Below are positions 12,818 to 41,200 of a stretch of DNA of 64,000 bases, in pieces. Numbering within the stretch: position 1 is the first letter of the stretch; the number at the start of each line of letters is the position of its first letter. Under the pieces are notes generated by a model, which did not search any database, had not been told where the DNA came from, and saw only the letters and a list, made by a program, of their open reading frames with translations. A program made the translations under genes and the position numbers. Origin of the DNA: Lineus longissimus (Eukaryota > Nemertea > Pilidiophora > Heteronemertea > Lineidae); contig NC_088324.1 of NCBI RefSeq assembly GCF_910592395.1, positions 7,714,953 through 7,778,952 on the forward strand, read 5' to 3'.

Positions 12818-13250
12818 CTAAACACCTCAACAAAAGTAAGTCCCCCTCTAAACAATTGATTATTATTTCTAAAGTATCCACGACAATGCGATGAAAATTG
12901 CAGGACATCACCATACCATAATTAGGCACAATGACTGAAAAGGACAGGGGCATACCTATTGTTATGCATGAATGATCTTCAATTGAATGAAAAAACTGCC
13001 ATTTCAAAAATAACATTCGTGGCATCTTTCAGTGAGTATCAAACAACAACTGATTACGTGGCCCACACTGCCAATCAGTTTCAGCCTTGGTGGTTCAGTT
13101 CTGTTATTTTTGAAACGGCGCGTTTTTCATTCAATTGAAGATCATTCATGCGTAACAATAGGTAGGCCCTTGTCCTTTTCACCCGTTATGCCTATTGCTG
13201 GTATGATGATGTCCTGCAATTACTTTTGTTGAGGTGTTTATTTCATGGTA
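12818..13250. repeat. Inverted repeat / foldback element
   Basis: The left arm (CTAAACACCTCAACAAAAGT ... AATGATCTTCAATTGAATGA) matches the reverse of the right arm ending TTTGTTGAGGTGTTTA. The left arm holds an extra ~60 bp. Confidence 0.82.
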
Positions 13251-13489
13251 AACGGAAATGGTGATAATAGGGACTTCTTCAAACAGTCTATAAATACCTT
13301 AACACCGAAGATTCTCGGGACAAATGTAATATTGTAATTTACAACATGTTAAAAGATACAGGTGTTAGTAGGGTGGCCTATCAGTGAGACGCACATTGTA
13401 GTGAAGGTCATGGCCGATCACTGGAGGACCATAATCTCTTATTCGTCACCATACAAAAGGGACGACATACATTTTCACCCGGGGACAAT

Positions 13490-13695
13490 TAAAAATGCAA
13501 CACCGGTGTAAAGGTTTGAAATGTCCTAGGATATAATGTCCGTGGAACGAAGAATTATATTATGTGCTTTAATCTCGGAGCCAATGACGGTCACGACCTC
13601 TTTAGAACCAGGTACTATAATCAGTATAATGTATAGGGCCGGACTCTTTTCCAGGGGGACATTTCCTACTGCTACACCGGTGTTGCATTTTCCAA
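13490..13695. mobile_element. MITE with ACACCGGTGT ends
   Basis: AAAATGCAACACCGGTGTA and CTACACCGGTGTTGCATTTT are inverted ends about 205 bp apart. Related partial copies lie at 3070-3160, 14490-14530 and 15251-15420, sharing GGGGGACATTTTCTAC and GACATTCTATCC. Confidence 0.75.
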
Positions 13696-13699
13696 ATGG

Positions 13700-15250
13700 A
13701 GGTTCAGTCAAAGGGAGATTAATAGGTTACTCACCACTCAGTATTGTGCCCGCTGCTTTGAATCGCTGCTTTGAATCGTTTCCCAGGTTTTGGGGAGGAA
13801 GGACGCCCATCCCCGATCATCATTGGCGTTTGACCGATTCCATTGAGGAGTACAAACATCCCATTCATTATCGGCCTAATCGTCAAAAGAGGAAGCGTGC
13901 GAAAACTGAAAGTGAAAATGACACACTCGTAAGATATCAGGGATGTTGACCCGGAGGGGACTGCGATGACGTCAGCAAATTTTCCGATGATGCAAGGAAT
14001 CACGTGACATGAGGTCACCACGCTACCTCCTCTTGCATTGATCACCGTACTACGGCACACATTGTGGGAGCGTTTGAGGCATGGTTATTTTAAAAAGTGG
14101 TATCGCCGACCATGAGGTAAAGCGGTCACAGTGCAGCAAAATATCACTCTCCCGGTCTTCGGGCCTTTCTCTTTTGTACCGTCACAATGTAAACACCTAA
14201 TTTCTTTACATTGGCAGTATTTCTGCTTACCGTATACACAGTCCTTGTCTTGGACTTTCTTCCCCGTCGTCTGGACGAAATCAACATCAAGGATGCCATC
14301 AGTGTAAAAAAGCATGAGCGGACATTCCGTAGGCCTACACCATGTACCAATAGGATGGTTGCTGAACTCTCGGACATCATGGACCTGACTGAAATGATGA
14401 AAATCAAAATTCTGTTATGGATTTCAGTCTCCTAGTCATAGTCTCTATAGAACCATACAATAATCGGTCAGAAAACAACAATGCAGGACACTTTTTCAAG
14501 GGGGACATTTTCTACTTCTACACCGACCGCGTGTTTTTAGGTTGGTTTTGGCTCTGAGCGACCACCTCCGACAGGTGCGATGCCAACCGTTGTTTGGAGT
14601 CTTTGACCCGGATGAGAGCTTCACGATGAGCATTTTGCTTCTAATTAAATTTAGAAGATATGTGAAGAAGGTGATTCTGCAGAAAAGCAAGTCCATTTTG
14701 CTCTCTTCGGCTGGGCATGAGTGTATTGGTACCGGGCCACCAACAGCCATTGTGGGCCATTGGATTCACATATATATATATACATTTTTAGCGAATATTT
14801 CTTTGTCAAGAGAAGATAGGACGGAGTTTTCAGATTACTCCATAAAACATGATATTTAGTTTTTAGAACATACCTGAATAAAGTGTTTTTTTCGGTCGAA
14901 ATCGAAAATTTCGCTCCACGTTTGTAAAATCATGGCCGCTTTCCTTGATGGAGTATTCCTTGGTGCCACGCTGGCGGCCGACGTCATCAGGTCATGTGAC
15001 CCTGACCATGACCGGCCATTGGTTGATTGATTGATGGAATGACAAGGCCTTTTGGGTAATAATACTTCATGATTAGAGACCCGCATTGGATTCGATTTCA
15101 TTTCACTTCACCGTATTGTGTTTTTATTTTGTACAAAATAACATTATTCTGCTGGCGAATCAGTTTCATTTCTGCTGGCGAATCAGTTTCATCAATTTCT
15201 GCGTGGGGATTGGTTTGCCAATTGAGTGTGGGAAAACACGTGACACGATG
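13700..15250. other. Intergenic with MITE debris
   Basis: A partial ACACCGG-family copy lies at 14490-14530. GCTGGCGAATCAGTTTCAT is directly duplicated at 15151-15190. Open frames here have no recognisable domains. Confidence 0.4.
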
Positions 15251-15420
15251 AACTGCCGGTGTATAAGTAGAAAATGTTCCCTTGGAAAGAGTGTCCGGCC
15301 ATATTGTATCCTAGCGGATTATAGTATATGGTCATATCGAGGCAATGACCGTCAATAGCTCAGAGATTAAAGCGCGTGATACAATTCTTTGTTCCCCAGA
15401 CATTCTATCCTGAGATTTAA
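15251..15420. mobile_element. Inverted relative of the ACACCGGTGT MITE
   Basis: GCCGGTGTATAAGTAGAAAA starts a reverse-orientation relative. It also shares CAGAGATTAAAGCGC and AGACATTCTATCC with 3070-3160. Confidence 0.55.
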
Positions 15421-15944
15421 ACTCAGACAGGCAGCTAGCCCTACTGGGCTTGTCACTGTTGCCAAGGCGAAGCCGCTCAAGTAGTTGCACCAGTAAAGTT
15501 CTCCCACAACGCCCCGTTTGGTGGACGGTGATCACTTCCTTGTCATCCGGGCCCCCTATCGTGTGCGCGATCCGATGAAATGAGGAGATGGGCATTCGAA
15601 TCAGCCGGGTGGCAAAGTCGTATTGATGGATGAACATCAACGGATATTTGGCGCAGCGATCCTGGCGGTACTTCTTAGTACTCCATCGATACCAGTCACG
15701 TGACGGGCGGACCCTGAAGCCGCGTGGAATTCCCGAAGTGGCTTCAGTAATCCCATCCTGAGATTCAGGTATTTGGTAGTCCTACCTGGGATACTGGGTC
15801 CAAGCATATCGAAATGATTTTAAAGGCCAAGTTGGGTTGGACATGGTTTTCACTACAAAAACGGCTTCCAGCAGGACCGACACTTCTCCAGACAGGATCA
15901 ATGAAAATCGTTAAACTGCTAGACAATGGGGTGTTCTGGCTGGT

Positions 15945-16650
15945 CTTACCGTCAGTCCTACCTCCACCCCTTCTGAACACTTGTCACATCCATGTTACCC
16001 CCATGTCTTGGCAGTTCTTACCGTCAGTCCTACCTCCACCCCTTCTGAACACTTGTCACATCCATGTTACCCCATGTCCTGACAGTTCTTACCGTCAGTC
16101 CTACCACCACACCTTCTAGACACGTCACTCCATCATGTTACCCCATGTCCCGACTGTTCTTAATACCGTCAGTCCTACATCCACACCTTTCTGAACACTT
16201 GTCACAATCATGTTACCCCATGTCCTGACGGTTCTTACTGTCAATCCTACCTCCACACCTTCTGGACACTTGTCACATCCATGTTACCCCCATGTCCTGA
16301 CGGTTCTTACCGTCAGTCCTACCTCCACACCTTCTGAACACTTGTCACATCCATGTTACCCCCATGTCCCGACTGTTCTTACCGTCAGTCCTACCTCCAC
16401 ACCTTCTGGACACTTGTCACATCCATGTTACCCCCATGTCCTGACGGTTCTTACCGTCAGTCCTACCTCCACACCTTCTGGACACTTGTCACATCCATCA
16501 TGTTAGCCCATGTCCCGACTGTTCTTGATGCCGTCAGTCCTACATCCACACCTTTCTGAACACTTGTCACAATCATGTTACCCCCATGTCCTGACGGTTC
16601 TTACTGTCAGTCCTACCTCCGCACCTTCTGAACACTTGTCACATCCATGT
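15945..16650. repeat. ~72-bp minisatellite
   Basis: About ten copies containing CTTACCGTCAGTCCTACCTC and CACTTGTCACATCCATGTTA. Small indels shift the frame from copy to copy, so the ORFs here are incidental. Confidence 0.93.
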
Positions 16651-16654
16651 GAAT

Positions 16655-16860
16655 CTTTGCTATCTCTGCCACCAGGGTTCGATCCCCAGGTTAAAAGGTC
16701 TTTGTTATTCGTGTTCACTATACTTTCTCATGCCTCGGGGACTGGGTCGAGTTTTGCTCAACCCCAATAGGTTGTTTCAGGGAAAATCCCGCTTGGAATA
16801 TTTTGCAAGTTACTGGTTACCAAGTCCCACAGTGGATGCGATTTGCCACCAGCTCATTGG
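16655..16860 (+). mobile_element. Possible SINE fragment
   Basis: B box-like GGGTTCGATCCCC followed by a body CTCATGCCTCGGGGACTGGG. The A box half has been lost against the minisatellite. Confidence 0.4.
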
Positions 16861-18344
16861 TCAGTTTAAACTGGGCTGTTCCCTACCCACCAAATAGGGA
16901 CGTATATGTTACCCTTTTGGGGCATTATAACGTAATGACAGGCCATCATTTTTGATAACGTCAATGCTCGACCATATGCTTGGTTTCAATTGGGGACGTC
17001 CCCATTTGCGGGGGAAGGGATCCCAGGTTATTTGCATGATTTCAGAGGAGTGTCAACATCTAAAACCACTCACCAACCCTCCACGCACACATACCAAGAT
17101 GAAAAAAATTTCAACATCGTCAGCGGATAATATTTCAGTCAAACAAAATTGTAGGTTTTTGATAGCCACACATATTTATTCATCAATAAATTAATAGTCA
17201 CAGGGTATTCTCAGAGAAATCCGGCCTTATTTGATATCCGGTCTAATAGTTATACAAAAGCCCAATACTTCCTTCCTCATACGACAGTAATAATTTAAAT
17301 TCAGATTTGACATTGATATATACATTTGAACTCGAGACAATTGTCATTTCATTCGAAGATGAAGAGGGTTTGGAAGTACTGGGCCTTCACCAAACATCAC
17401 TATCTTTTTACATAAAACTCAATAAATAATATAAAAGGGCTGAAAATAAAAATAAATGTGATTCACGTTTTGTAACCTAATAATAATCATAAACATACAG
17501 GGCATTTTTCATTTCTTCAAATGTGCCTTGACAATATTTCCCCTCTGAAATTTTTCAGGGCAACTCAAAGAACACCTCATTAGAGAGCTTACTTGATCCT
17601 TTACGACAGGTACCCCATCATACTCCCAGGTAGCGAGAAGCGACATACAGGGTTTAAAGTGACTTGCTCAAGGACAATGAATCAGCTTGCGGTTGCTAAG
17701 TTCAGCCTCATGAAACTCTCCCAGAACAGCAGAGTCGTGAGTTGTGGTTCAACGGATCCCTGCCAACTGTGGCACCCCAGGAAATGACAGAGCTGGTCTA
17801 CTTGCTAAAGATGGAAGTCAACAACATCAGGAAGAATCCAGTAACTCCTACTAATGACACTCCTGAAATAGGCCCAAAAATACCCCTTGCAAAAGAGAAG
17901 AGGGGTCCTCAGAAGCAACCCTTTCCTAGACATTGACAGAAGGGAGGCGACCACCATCGTTCATCTTAGGACCGGCCACTGCAGACTTAAAGCACAATGA
18001 CGATGAATATGAACATGAGTCCAGCAGTCCAAGGCACCAGATCACACACCAGAGCACGTGCTGGCCACATGACCATACGGTACATCAATTGTGACAAAGC
18101 TCTGGGCATCCAGGGAGGAACGTGAGATGACAGCCAGGTATATTACAGAGACATAGGCCCGGTTCTTTAGGTGTAACTGGTTCTCCCTTTTTTCCAGATG
18201 CGACATGCGAAGCCTTAAACCAGAGCTGGTCACATTTATAAACATTCAGATTGTTTGGACATGTTCTCGATCTATTTGTTCCGAGACTTATAAGACGAAC
18301 TCAATAACGACAGTTGCTTCGACGAATTTAGAAAAAAGTCGTTT
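16861..18344. other. KIFAP3 3' region, no separate gene recognised
   Basis: 17640-17680 has a SINE-tail word (AAGTGACTTGCTCAAGGACA). A plus-strand frame at 17735-17936 (WFNGSLPTVAPQEMTELVYL...) looks protein-like but has no family. KIFAP3's 3'UTR may extend to about 17160. Confidence 0.4.
17175..17180 (-). terminator. Candidate poly(A) signal for KIFAP3
   Basis: TTTATT on the plus strand reads AATAAA on the minus strand, about 1.17 kb downstream of the KIFAP3 stop at 18345. Position and strand fit, but other signals may exist. Confidence 0.25.
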
Positions 18345-33662
<15,318 letters not shown>

Positions 33663-34606
33663 GTCGCAGTTCTACAACGGAAAATCGACCAGACAGCGAG
33701 TTATTTGGAAATCTTCAGAGAAATGTCAAATTATTTTCATTCGGCAGCCATCTTGCATATTGGAATTTGATAACCAGCTGGACGAGTGTATGGCAATAAC
33801 CAGCTAGCGGAGTTATACAGGGTGTGTAAAAAATTCTATTTTTTAATACTTTTGGAGTTGAATGACTACGAAATTCACCTCTTTCCAAAAAAAGAGGCAT
33901 TAAACTTCTACTAAGCCATTGAAACACCGCAGGCTCTCGATATACTTTGAAGCAGGTAACCCTGTCCCTGAAATAAATGAAAAAGGGCTGCAGCCATGGG
34001 TATATGATTTTCAAGCCAATTTTGAGTCTGCCTTTGTTGACAACAGCCTCACGTCTCAGTTTTCAGGGAATGTAATGTTTGCCACAGAGGCTGAACCCAT
34101 TATACGTGGTCAAGTTCGGTCTCTCAAACTGTTGAAGATTCTGTGCAGTCATGGTCCCTTTAATTTTCAGAAATCCCCGCAAGGTGCTGCCACCTTTCCT
34201 TCAATTAATGTAGTTCTGCGCTCCCCCAATAGACGGTGCGATTTCATTATGGAATAACTCAAGGGAATAACTCGTCTGCTAAGTTTTCCCGATTATTTTC
34301 GTCATGTTCGTCGTTTGGCCTTTTGGTCATCGACTTTTTACACTCCAATGTCGAGATAACATGCCATCCTCGATATCATGTTGCTGAAACGCCGGAAAAT
34401 GTTATCTTACGAACAATTAGGCCTACTACATACTCTAGTCTAGGGGTGTAAAAAGTAACGAAGTAAAACCTGAAAATGACAGATAATTATGGACGGCATG
34501 AGCCATGATTGACAGTGGACACACCAACCTGTCAAGTCGATCCACACGTCGCCTCTTTTATCTGCTGGCATGCTGGGCATGCTGGGCATGCTGGTATGCT
34601 TACAGT
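33663..34606. other. KIFAP3 5' flank / promoter region
   Basis: There is no TATA box near the KIFAP3 start. TACAGGGTGTGTAAAAAATT at 33818 looks like the end of a TA-target transposon. No gene is recognised on the plus strand. Confidence 0.4.
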
Positions 34607-34789
34607 CACAGTGAAACCTCTCATCAATGACACCGTGGAAACTGACAACGTCAAATGCTCTCCTTAATTGAGAGGTGTCCTGATTACGGAGGTCAAATTT
34701 GATAGTAATTACCGATCGTGGACGACCAGCTGCAGTGTCCTAAACAGAGAGGGTAGTCCTTAGAGAGGTGTCTGCTATGGGAGGTTCCG
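34607..34789. mobile_element. Diverged TA-flanked foldback MITE, KIFAP3 5' flank
   Basis: Ends GTGAAACCTC and GGGAGGTTCCG are recognisable, with several substitutions in the body. It lies about 950 bp upstream of the KIFAP3 start. The bases just before it hold a short GCTGGCATGCTGG repeat. Confidence 0.7.
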
Positions 34790-35708
34790 AAGTTCACGTT
34801 ATAAGTTGTTATGGACTTGTTTTCACTAAATCAATGTCTCTTTTCAGAGTCTTCCAAAAGCTGCCAGTGTTCACCTCTAGAAGCCTCAACGCCTCAAGTC
34901 CTTAGCCTATATTTAGGACGTCATCCAAGAGACTGGAGTGGACATCTTCAATAGCATGTCCTGCACCTGCCTCTCCACTCCATAACTCTCACAGAAGAAG
35001 GGTGGCACAAACTCTTAGTTCGTCGAGATTGCACCCTTATTAATCAATGAAGCCAACAATGTCAATTAAGATCGATAATATGTTTATTGTGCAAGGCACT
35101 CTTATATACATTAAAGCTAATGGATGCATATTCAAAATGTACGAGCTACAAATGAATTTAAATTGAAGAATAAATGAAAGTATATTTCACCACCAAGTCA
35201 TCTGAACTTGACAACTACATGTATAGTAAACCTTCATTTTTCAGTATGATTTGCATAAATTTATGCCAGGAGAATCAATGTGTTTATAATAAGGGCATGC
35301 ATACTCTAGTTTCACTGGTCTAAGACCGCTTCATTGATTAATTCCGAAAAAACAAAGGCAAAACCAGTATATGACGTCTTGACCATCAGACTAATTGGTG
35401 TAGCAACAAATTGTCTCCCCAAATTGAACATGTTGAATGGTATTGACGACCATATGCATAATATCTAAAATTGCAAAACCAGCCTTTGATTGGTGAGTCC
35501 AGAGTATCTGCTATGGTACAATGAATTGAATGTGTATTTCATACAGGAAGCAGAAACTTTGATTTGATGAATCAATTACAATTTGTTACATACATGTACA
35601 AGATTAAAATAAAGACTATTCTACACAGATTGTATTCACAGAATCTATGACGGGGAATCATCATAGATTCTATGACAGAGAATTTCCATGAATTTCTTGG
35701 AAACAACA
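34790..35708. other. Intergenic, A/T-rich
   Basis: No ORF, RNA gene or repeat family recognised. A near-duplicate ATAGATTCTATGACnGnGAAT pair lies at about 35640-35685. Confidence 0.4.
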
Positions 35709-36317
35709 CTAGGTGAGGTCACAGCCAGTGTTAGGATCACACCAACGCCTGATCCTAACACCTAACACCCAAGATCACACCAGTTGTGACCTATCGACAG
35801 GATCAAGTGTGATCCTCTAGATAACACTTGATCTTGGTGTAATCCTAGGTCACAGCCCGTGTTGGACTTTAGGATCACACCAGGTGTCACACCGTAAACC
35901 CAGCTTGGTGTTGAAGATCAGGAATTGCCTGTACATTTTACATTAAACCTCTTAGGGACAAGTGAGAGCCAGAGGTCACAACTTCAGATCAGTGGTGGCC
36001 ATCTTTGCCTATGTTGTCATTCACACACTCAAGATGTTTTTCATCTCAAATGTTCAATTTGTGGCGAATATGCAACAAGAAAGAGGTCCAAGACATGAAC
36101 GATCGGCAGCAGTAAGTGTTACCCTGCCAGTCGATAGTTGACAAATCTAGTTGGTGAGACACTCAGCACCTCAACACCAACACCATGTCTGACACCTAAC
36201 ACGGAACACCCAACACCTGACACCAAACTGACCCCAGGATTAGAGGGGTCGGATTAGGTGTAACCCCTAACACTGACACCCAACACTGGGTGTAACATTG
36301 GCTGTGAGCTCACCTAC
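35709..36317. mobile_element. TA-flanked 0.6-kb element with TCACAGCC ends
   Basis: Left end TAGGTGAGGTCACAGCCAG and right end TTGGCTGTGAGCTCACCTA are inverted. The subterminal regions repeat words such as CCTAACACC and GGATCACACC many times. It is non-coding, and TA is the probable target. Confidence 0.78.
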
Positions 36318-37985
36318 TGTCGTATCTACCATGTGCCCGTCCTAGAATCTGCCCAAACAGGCAAAATATCGCTTCTAAAGATTATTATTATTTGTCCCAT
36401 TTTAAAAATTCCAAGGACAAAGTTCCACAGAGAGCTAAGTTATGGAATGGCCAATATGCTGTCAAATTATGAGGCAAAAAACAGAAATCCTCCAAAAATC
36501 TGAAAATATCTCGTCCCTGTAGAATGAAAGAGGAAAGGCACAATGTGAACTACTTCCTAGAAATAATTAAACCAATACAAATCAGCACATAACATGCATA
36601 ATGCTAATATTGCTCAGGTAAAAAAATACCGGTAGTGACATTTTATTTTACTGATATGAGATTCATGATTTACATGTCAGCTTCAAACTACACCCAATTG
36701 ATACCTGATCAATTAAAAAAATTCAATGGGTTCTTTCCTTAAATGATTTGATAGATATTTTTGGTTTGATATATTCAAATGATAAATCACCGAAGTGTTT
36801 TAGAATTTCCTGCCCTTTCAGTTTCACGGAAAAGGTGAACACATGTCTTTTACAATGTTATTGCACTTTGCAGTGCACTATTGCACCAAAACTTTATGGC
36901 ACATGAAAATGAAAAGTTTCAACCGAAGTTTACAAGTGTCTCATTGGAATGAATAACAACTGCTGCTACAAAACACCGATAGCAATATAGAATGATAAAA
37001 CCTTCCTCAGGAAATCTGATGAAACATCTCCAATCAAATTTACTTTTACCACACAGATCATACTCTTCTAATATATTATATGAACTTGTAAAACTAAATA
37101 ATTCTTGAATGATGAAATAAAGTCAAACAGGCAGCAGCAATTAAATCAACACTTTTATATATAATTAATAGTTAAAAGCATAGTTCAAAGCATAAACCTA
37201 CTGAAAAACTTGTTGAACAATATTAGCTGTTCATTCCGATTCATCCCTTGCCCAGGGACAAAACATTCCAAAACTCAATACACGTTCCAAGGACAATTCT
37301 CATCCAAACAACCTTCACACCCCCATTTCCCCGCGCAGACTCTTCCAGTTAATGCATTAGACCAGTCCACTTCAGAAAGTGGGGGTGTAGAGGTTAAGCA
37401 AAGCATAAACAACAAATTGAACACACAAACAATGATCTAAACTTCCAAACGTAAAATGAGATTATTCAGAATGAGAAGCTTATGCAGTGGCCAAGTTTAA
37501 GCCAGGACACACCCACCCACCCAACCTTAGAAATTCACCCTCTTTTGAAGACTGCTATTGCTTGGAGCCTTGAATTAGACCCGATAGCAAATAGTTTTGA
37601 AAAACACCCAACAGTTCCAACTTTTCGTCAGCACAAACAAGTCTTAATAATGATGTATCATACATTGGAATGTTATTAGTCAAATCCCCCCCCCCCCCCC
37701 CCCGGACCTAGAACCAGAAATCTGCCACACCATAACAAACCTTGAATTGAAATTCATTGAATAGCACTGGTGGGATGAGTACTTGTTTTGTGTTGTTAGC
37801 AGTTAAGTAATCATCTTCCTACACCTGCAGATCTGCTTTGAGCAGGTCTGTCAACCTGAACAGACATTCTATTTATAAAATCAATTCAGTTGATTTCAAT
37901 GCATCAAGCAGTTCTTACATCATCCAATGTACTTATTTTTTTTCAATTTCAGAAAAGTTCAAATTTTTTTGGTTTCGATTTCGGA
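36318..37985. other. Intergenic, A/T-rich; likely 3' flank of the CUB gene
   Basis: A C17 tract at 37686-37702. Part may be CUB-gene 3'UTR. Nothing else is recognised. Confidence 0.4.
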
Positions 37986-38173
37986 TCTGTGACCCGTTCC
38001 AGCAAAACCAGCCGCATGTCGCTCTGAGCTCGGCAGGTTGAGACAGACTGTTCATTTCACTATTGTCTCCCTTTTGTGAAATCTGACGACATTAATTTCT
38101 TCTATTATCTCCTGGTGTCATCTAGGCTCATCTTATGTGCAACATGCGACTGGTTTTGCTAGAGCGGGTCACA
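37986..38173. mobile_element. MITE with GTGACCC ends, in CUB-gene 3' region
   Basis: TGTGACCCGTTCCAGC at the left and GCGGGTCACAT at the right are inverted. GCATGTCGCTCTGAGCT and AACATGCGACTGG form the inner arms. A second copy lies at 58190-58378. It sits about 40 bp past the CUB-gene stop, so it would fall in that gene's 3'UTR. Confidence 0.78.
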
Positions 38174-38214
38174 TCTACACTACATCACAGAGCCTCATCA
38201 ATCGCTGTCTTTTT

Positions 38215-41200
38215 TTACGTTGGAACGGGAGCCATCAAATCACGGAGTTCACGATAATTTGGATGCCGGGCTCGTTTGTAGATGCAAGGTCCAACTACAG
38301 CAATCAATGCTCCAACAGCAAGGGCTGCAATAATGGCCAAGGCGAATCCCCATGTTGGAACTGGAAAAGAAGATACACATATTTTGAGAATGTTGACCTT
38401 ATAAAGTGCTATATATTTTCTACCGCCATCAAAGTCCGGGCCGCATTAAACTTCTAGACATCACCAAAAGATGCAGTTTTTGTTTAAGATTTGGTCCAAA
38501 AAGTGGCATTCTGTGGTCGCCTAAAGAGTTCTTGTCAAAAACTGACAGTAGGGAGCACTGCAGAGTGGAGTAGGGGAGGACTCCTGAACAAGATGTTCTT
38601 TCGTTCTTTTGGCAAGAAGGGTTCGATGGTAGTATTATTTGCAGGGAGAAGACACTTGTTGTCAGGCAGGGGAGCTTGAATCGTTAACCAAGTCATTGGG
38701 CAATTCAACCTACCTCCGACATACTTGTCAGTAATCTTGGTACAGTCCTTCTCATCGCTCATATCACCACACTGATCGATACCGTCGCAGCGCCAAGCGG
38801 GGAGAAGACACTTGCCATTAGCACACTGGTTTTCCTTGGTACATTCTGAAGGAGAACTCGTATCAGTCTCGGGGAGAAAATTCAAATAGCCAGGTGCTGA
38901 AATCTTCGGATAAGATTACTGAAAACCTCTCGACCTGGCATGTCTATGAATTGCAGTGACCTGGGAATATGATTGCTGCAATATGCAACAAAAAGATCCC
39001 TCATCTGCAGGTTTGATATTCATTGCGGGTTGGTGAGATGACAACCGCTGCAGGTTGGCGCAATTAAAATCGCTCATTTGTGCGACACTTCAAAGAGGTA
39101 ACACCAGACGGGACAAACCATTTTCCAGACAGGGGAGTTCCAAGTGGTGCATGTAATGCAATGCATGAGGTCGAGTTATGGATGACCCCCCCCATTGGGT
39201 CATACCCATTCATTCGTGGCCAGACCACGAGCAAACCAGAATCCAGATCCAGTTGCATATGATAATACTGCACTCACCATGGACCTGTACCGCCATCTTG
39301 AAAGCAAATCCTCTGTGTTTCTCGCTATTTGGATTGAAGACATATCGCACAATCATCTTATTGGAGGCCGAAATCATCGACGTCTTGCCCTGTGGGTTAC
39401 TCATGTTGATTGGACGAACTTCAGACAGGGAACTCCCACCGTCATACAGGTAAACGTAATTGCTGAAAAATGAACAAAGTATGTTGAACACGACATTGTG
39501 TGACCCTCATTACAGATCTTTGTCAAGACCCATCCATAAAAATAATGAATGGCTGTGTCAAACTGGATGCGGCTCACTCGGCAAGCTAGCACGGAATGGT
39601 ACGGAGCGTGATATTGTTTCTGTTGGTCACTGCCTATTGTTACTTTTATGCCATGGTAAACAGGTTGCCTGTGAAAAGGGCTTTTCAAAATGGCCGACAT
39701 CTATTCTCGCAGGTAGTCAACACTTAAAATTTACTTACTCAGAGTTGTTATTCAAGCCCGCAAAGCTGTACGTATATGAGATGACGTTGACGGATCCTTT
39801 AGCCTTCCCAAGGCTCTTGGTCTTGATCAGCCAAACACATGTTGTCTTATTTTTCATCACCTGGGGATACCTCGGGGTCTGAAGGTTGTCGCCCTTGGTT
39901 CCGTCCTTCAAGTCAATGATGGAGCCACAATCTAATACGGAGAAAGCATCATCATGTTTATTTACCAACAGTCTGTGGCGGCACTGGGTACCACAGGAGT
40001 CAAAACCCACATCGTACAAATTTGTGCTGGCAGGAGCTGGGAACAATTACTTCTTCTGGTACTGATCCTACACAGCCGAAGGTCTCGATCCACCAATCTA
40101 TGAAGAGGATTTATCATCAACGATTCTACCATCATATCCTACCAGCCTATGCCCCTGTTAAATAGAGTGGAATCTCCCTTAGCGGACACCACTGCTAATG
40201 ACAACCTCTCTATTAAAGACACTAGTTTTGTTCCCAAATTGGTTGTTTCCATTCAATCTGATGTCTCTGGTCAGGATACCTCTCTATTACCTTTTCCATT
40301 AAGGACACTAGTTTTGGTCCCACATTGGTTGTTTCCATTCAATTTGACCACTCTAATCAGGACACCTCTCTATTAAGGACAGTATTTGTCAGTTCAAGGG
40401 TGTCCTTAATAGAGAGGTAACTGTAGCTTAAAGCATAAAGATGACAAACCTGTGATTTCGTAGGTCAGGTTGAACCCTTTTCCGACCTTAATACCCGACT
40501 TGAAAACTGGGGCGGCAAACTGCACGTTAATTGAACGCGTGTTTAGGATGATGTCATCGTGCAACTGACTGCCGTTTAGCGTCAGATACGGTTTAGACCC
40601 GGAACCATTGGAAAAGATCTGAAAATAATCGTCTAAAAGTTATTTGAAGCTGAAAAATATGACCTTGATTTCAGGAACTTTTGGACATTTTTGCATGAAA
40701 TTCCAGGATTTTTTGAGAAATGGACCACGCCTCTATTCTAAACTATAGTATCCCTCGTCCGCTGGTAAAATTGGTAATAGCGGAGTTTGATATTGACTCG
40801 CAGGTCGCTGCTATCTGCGATGACCACCACTAACAAGCAATTATCACAGCATGCAATTCAAATCGCAGCTTAACACACAAGAAAACTGACCTTCAAAGAG
40901 TGCGACTGGAGAAGAGTGACAGTATCAAAACTGAGATGCAGCAGCTCGCCGGTGGGTACAGTGATGTTCTTCTGGCAGTACCCGTTGATGGGATACGACA
41001 AGGGGTAGTTGGGACTGGTGATTACGCCAGGTGTCGGCTGGGCACACACTGAAATCAAAATGACGAGAAGAGTATGTACTAAACGCGCCGCTAACCCATC
41101 CAATTCATGACCGCACTTAACATCCTGAGCTGGGGCCAACGGGCCAGCCATAAATGAAATCCTCCATGGCCGGTGGGTAAAGCTGTGCCATATAACTGGG

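Noticed and set aside
13536-13949. 137-aa plus-strand ORF
   Set aside because: It starts inside a MITE, has no domain and no splice or poly(A) support.
16210-16770. ORFs with repeated SPTSTPSGHLSHP words
   Set aside because: They follow the 72-bp minisatellite, with indels changing frame from copy to copy.
33919-34257. 112-aa plus-strand ORF in the KIFAP3 5' flank
   Set aside because: No recognisable domain, no promoter or splice signals.
39178-39473. Plus-strand ORFs over CUB exons
   Set aside because: Antisense shadows of CUB-gene exon 39278-39462.
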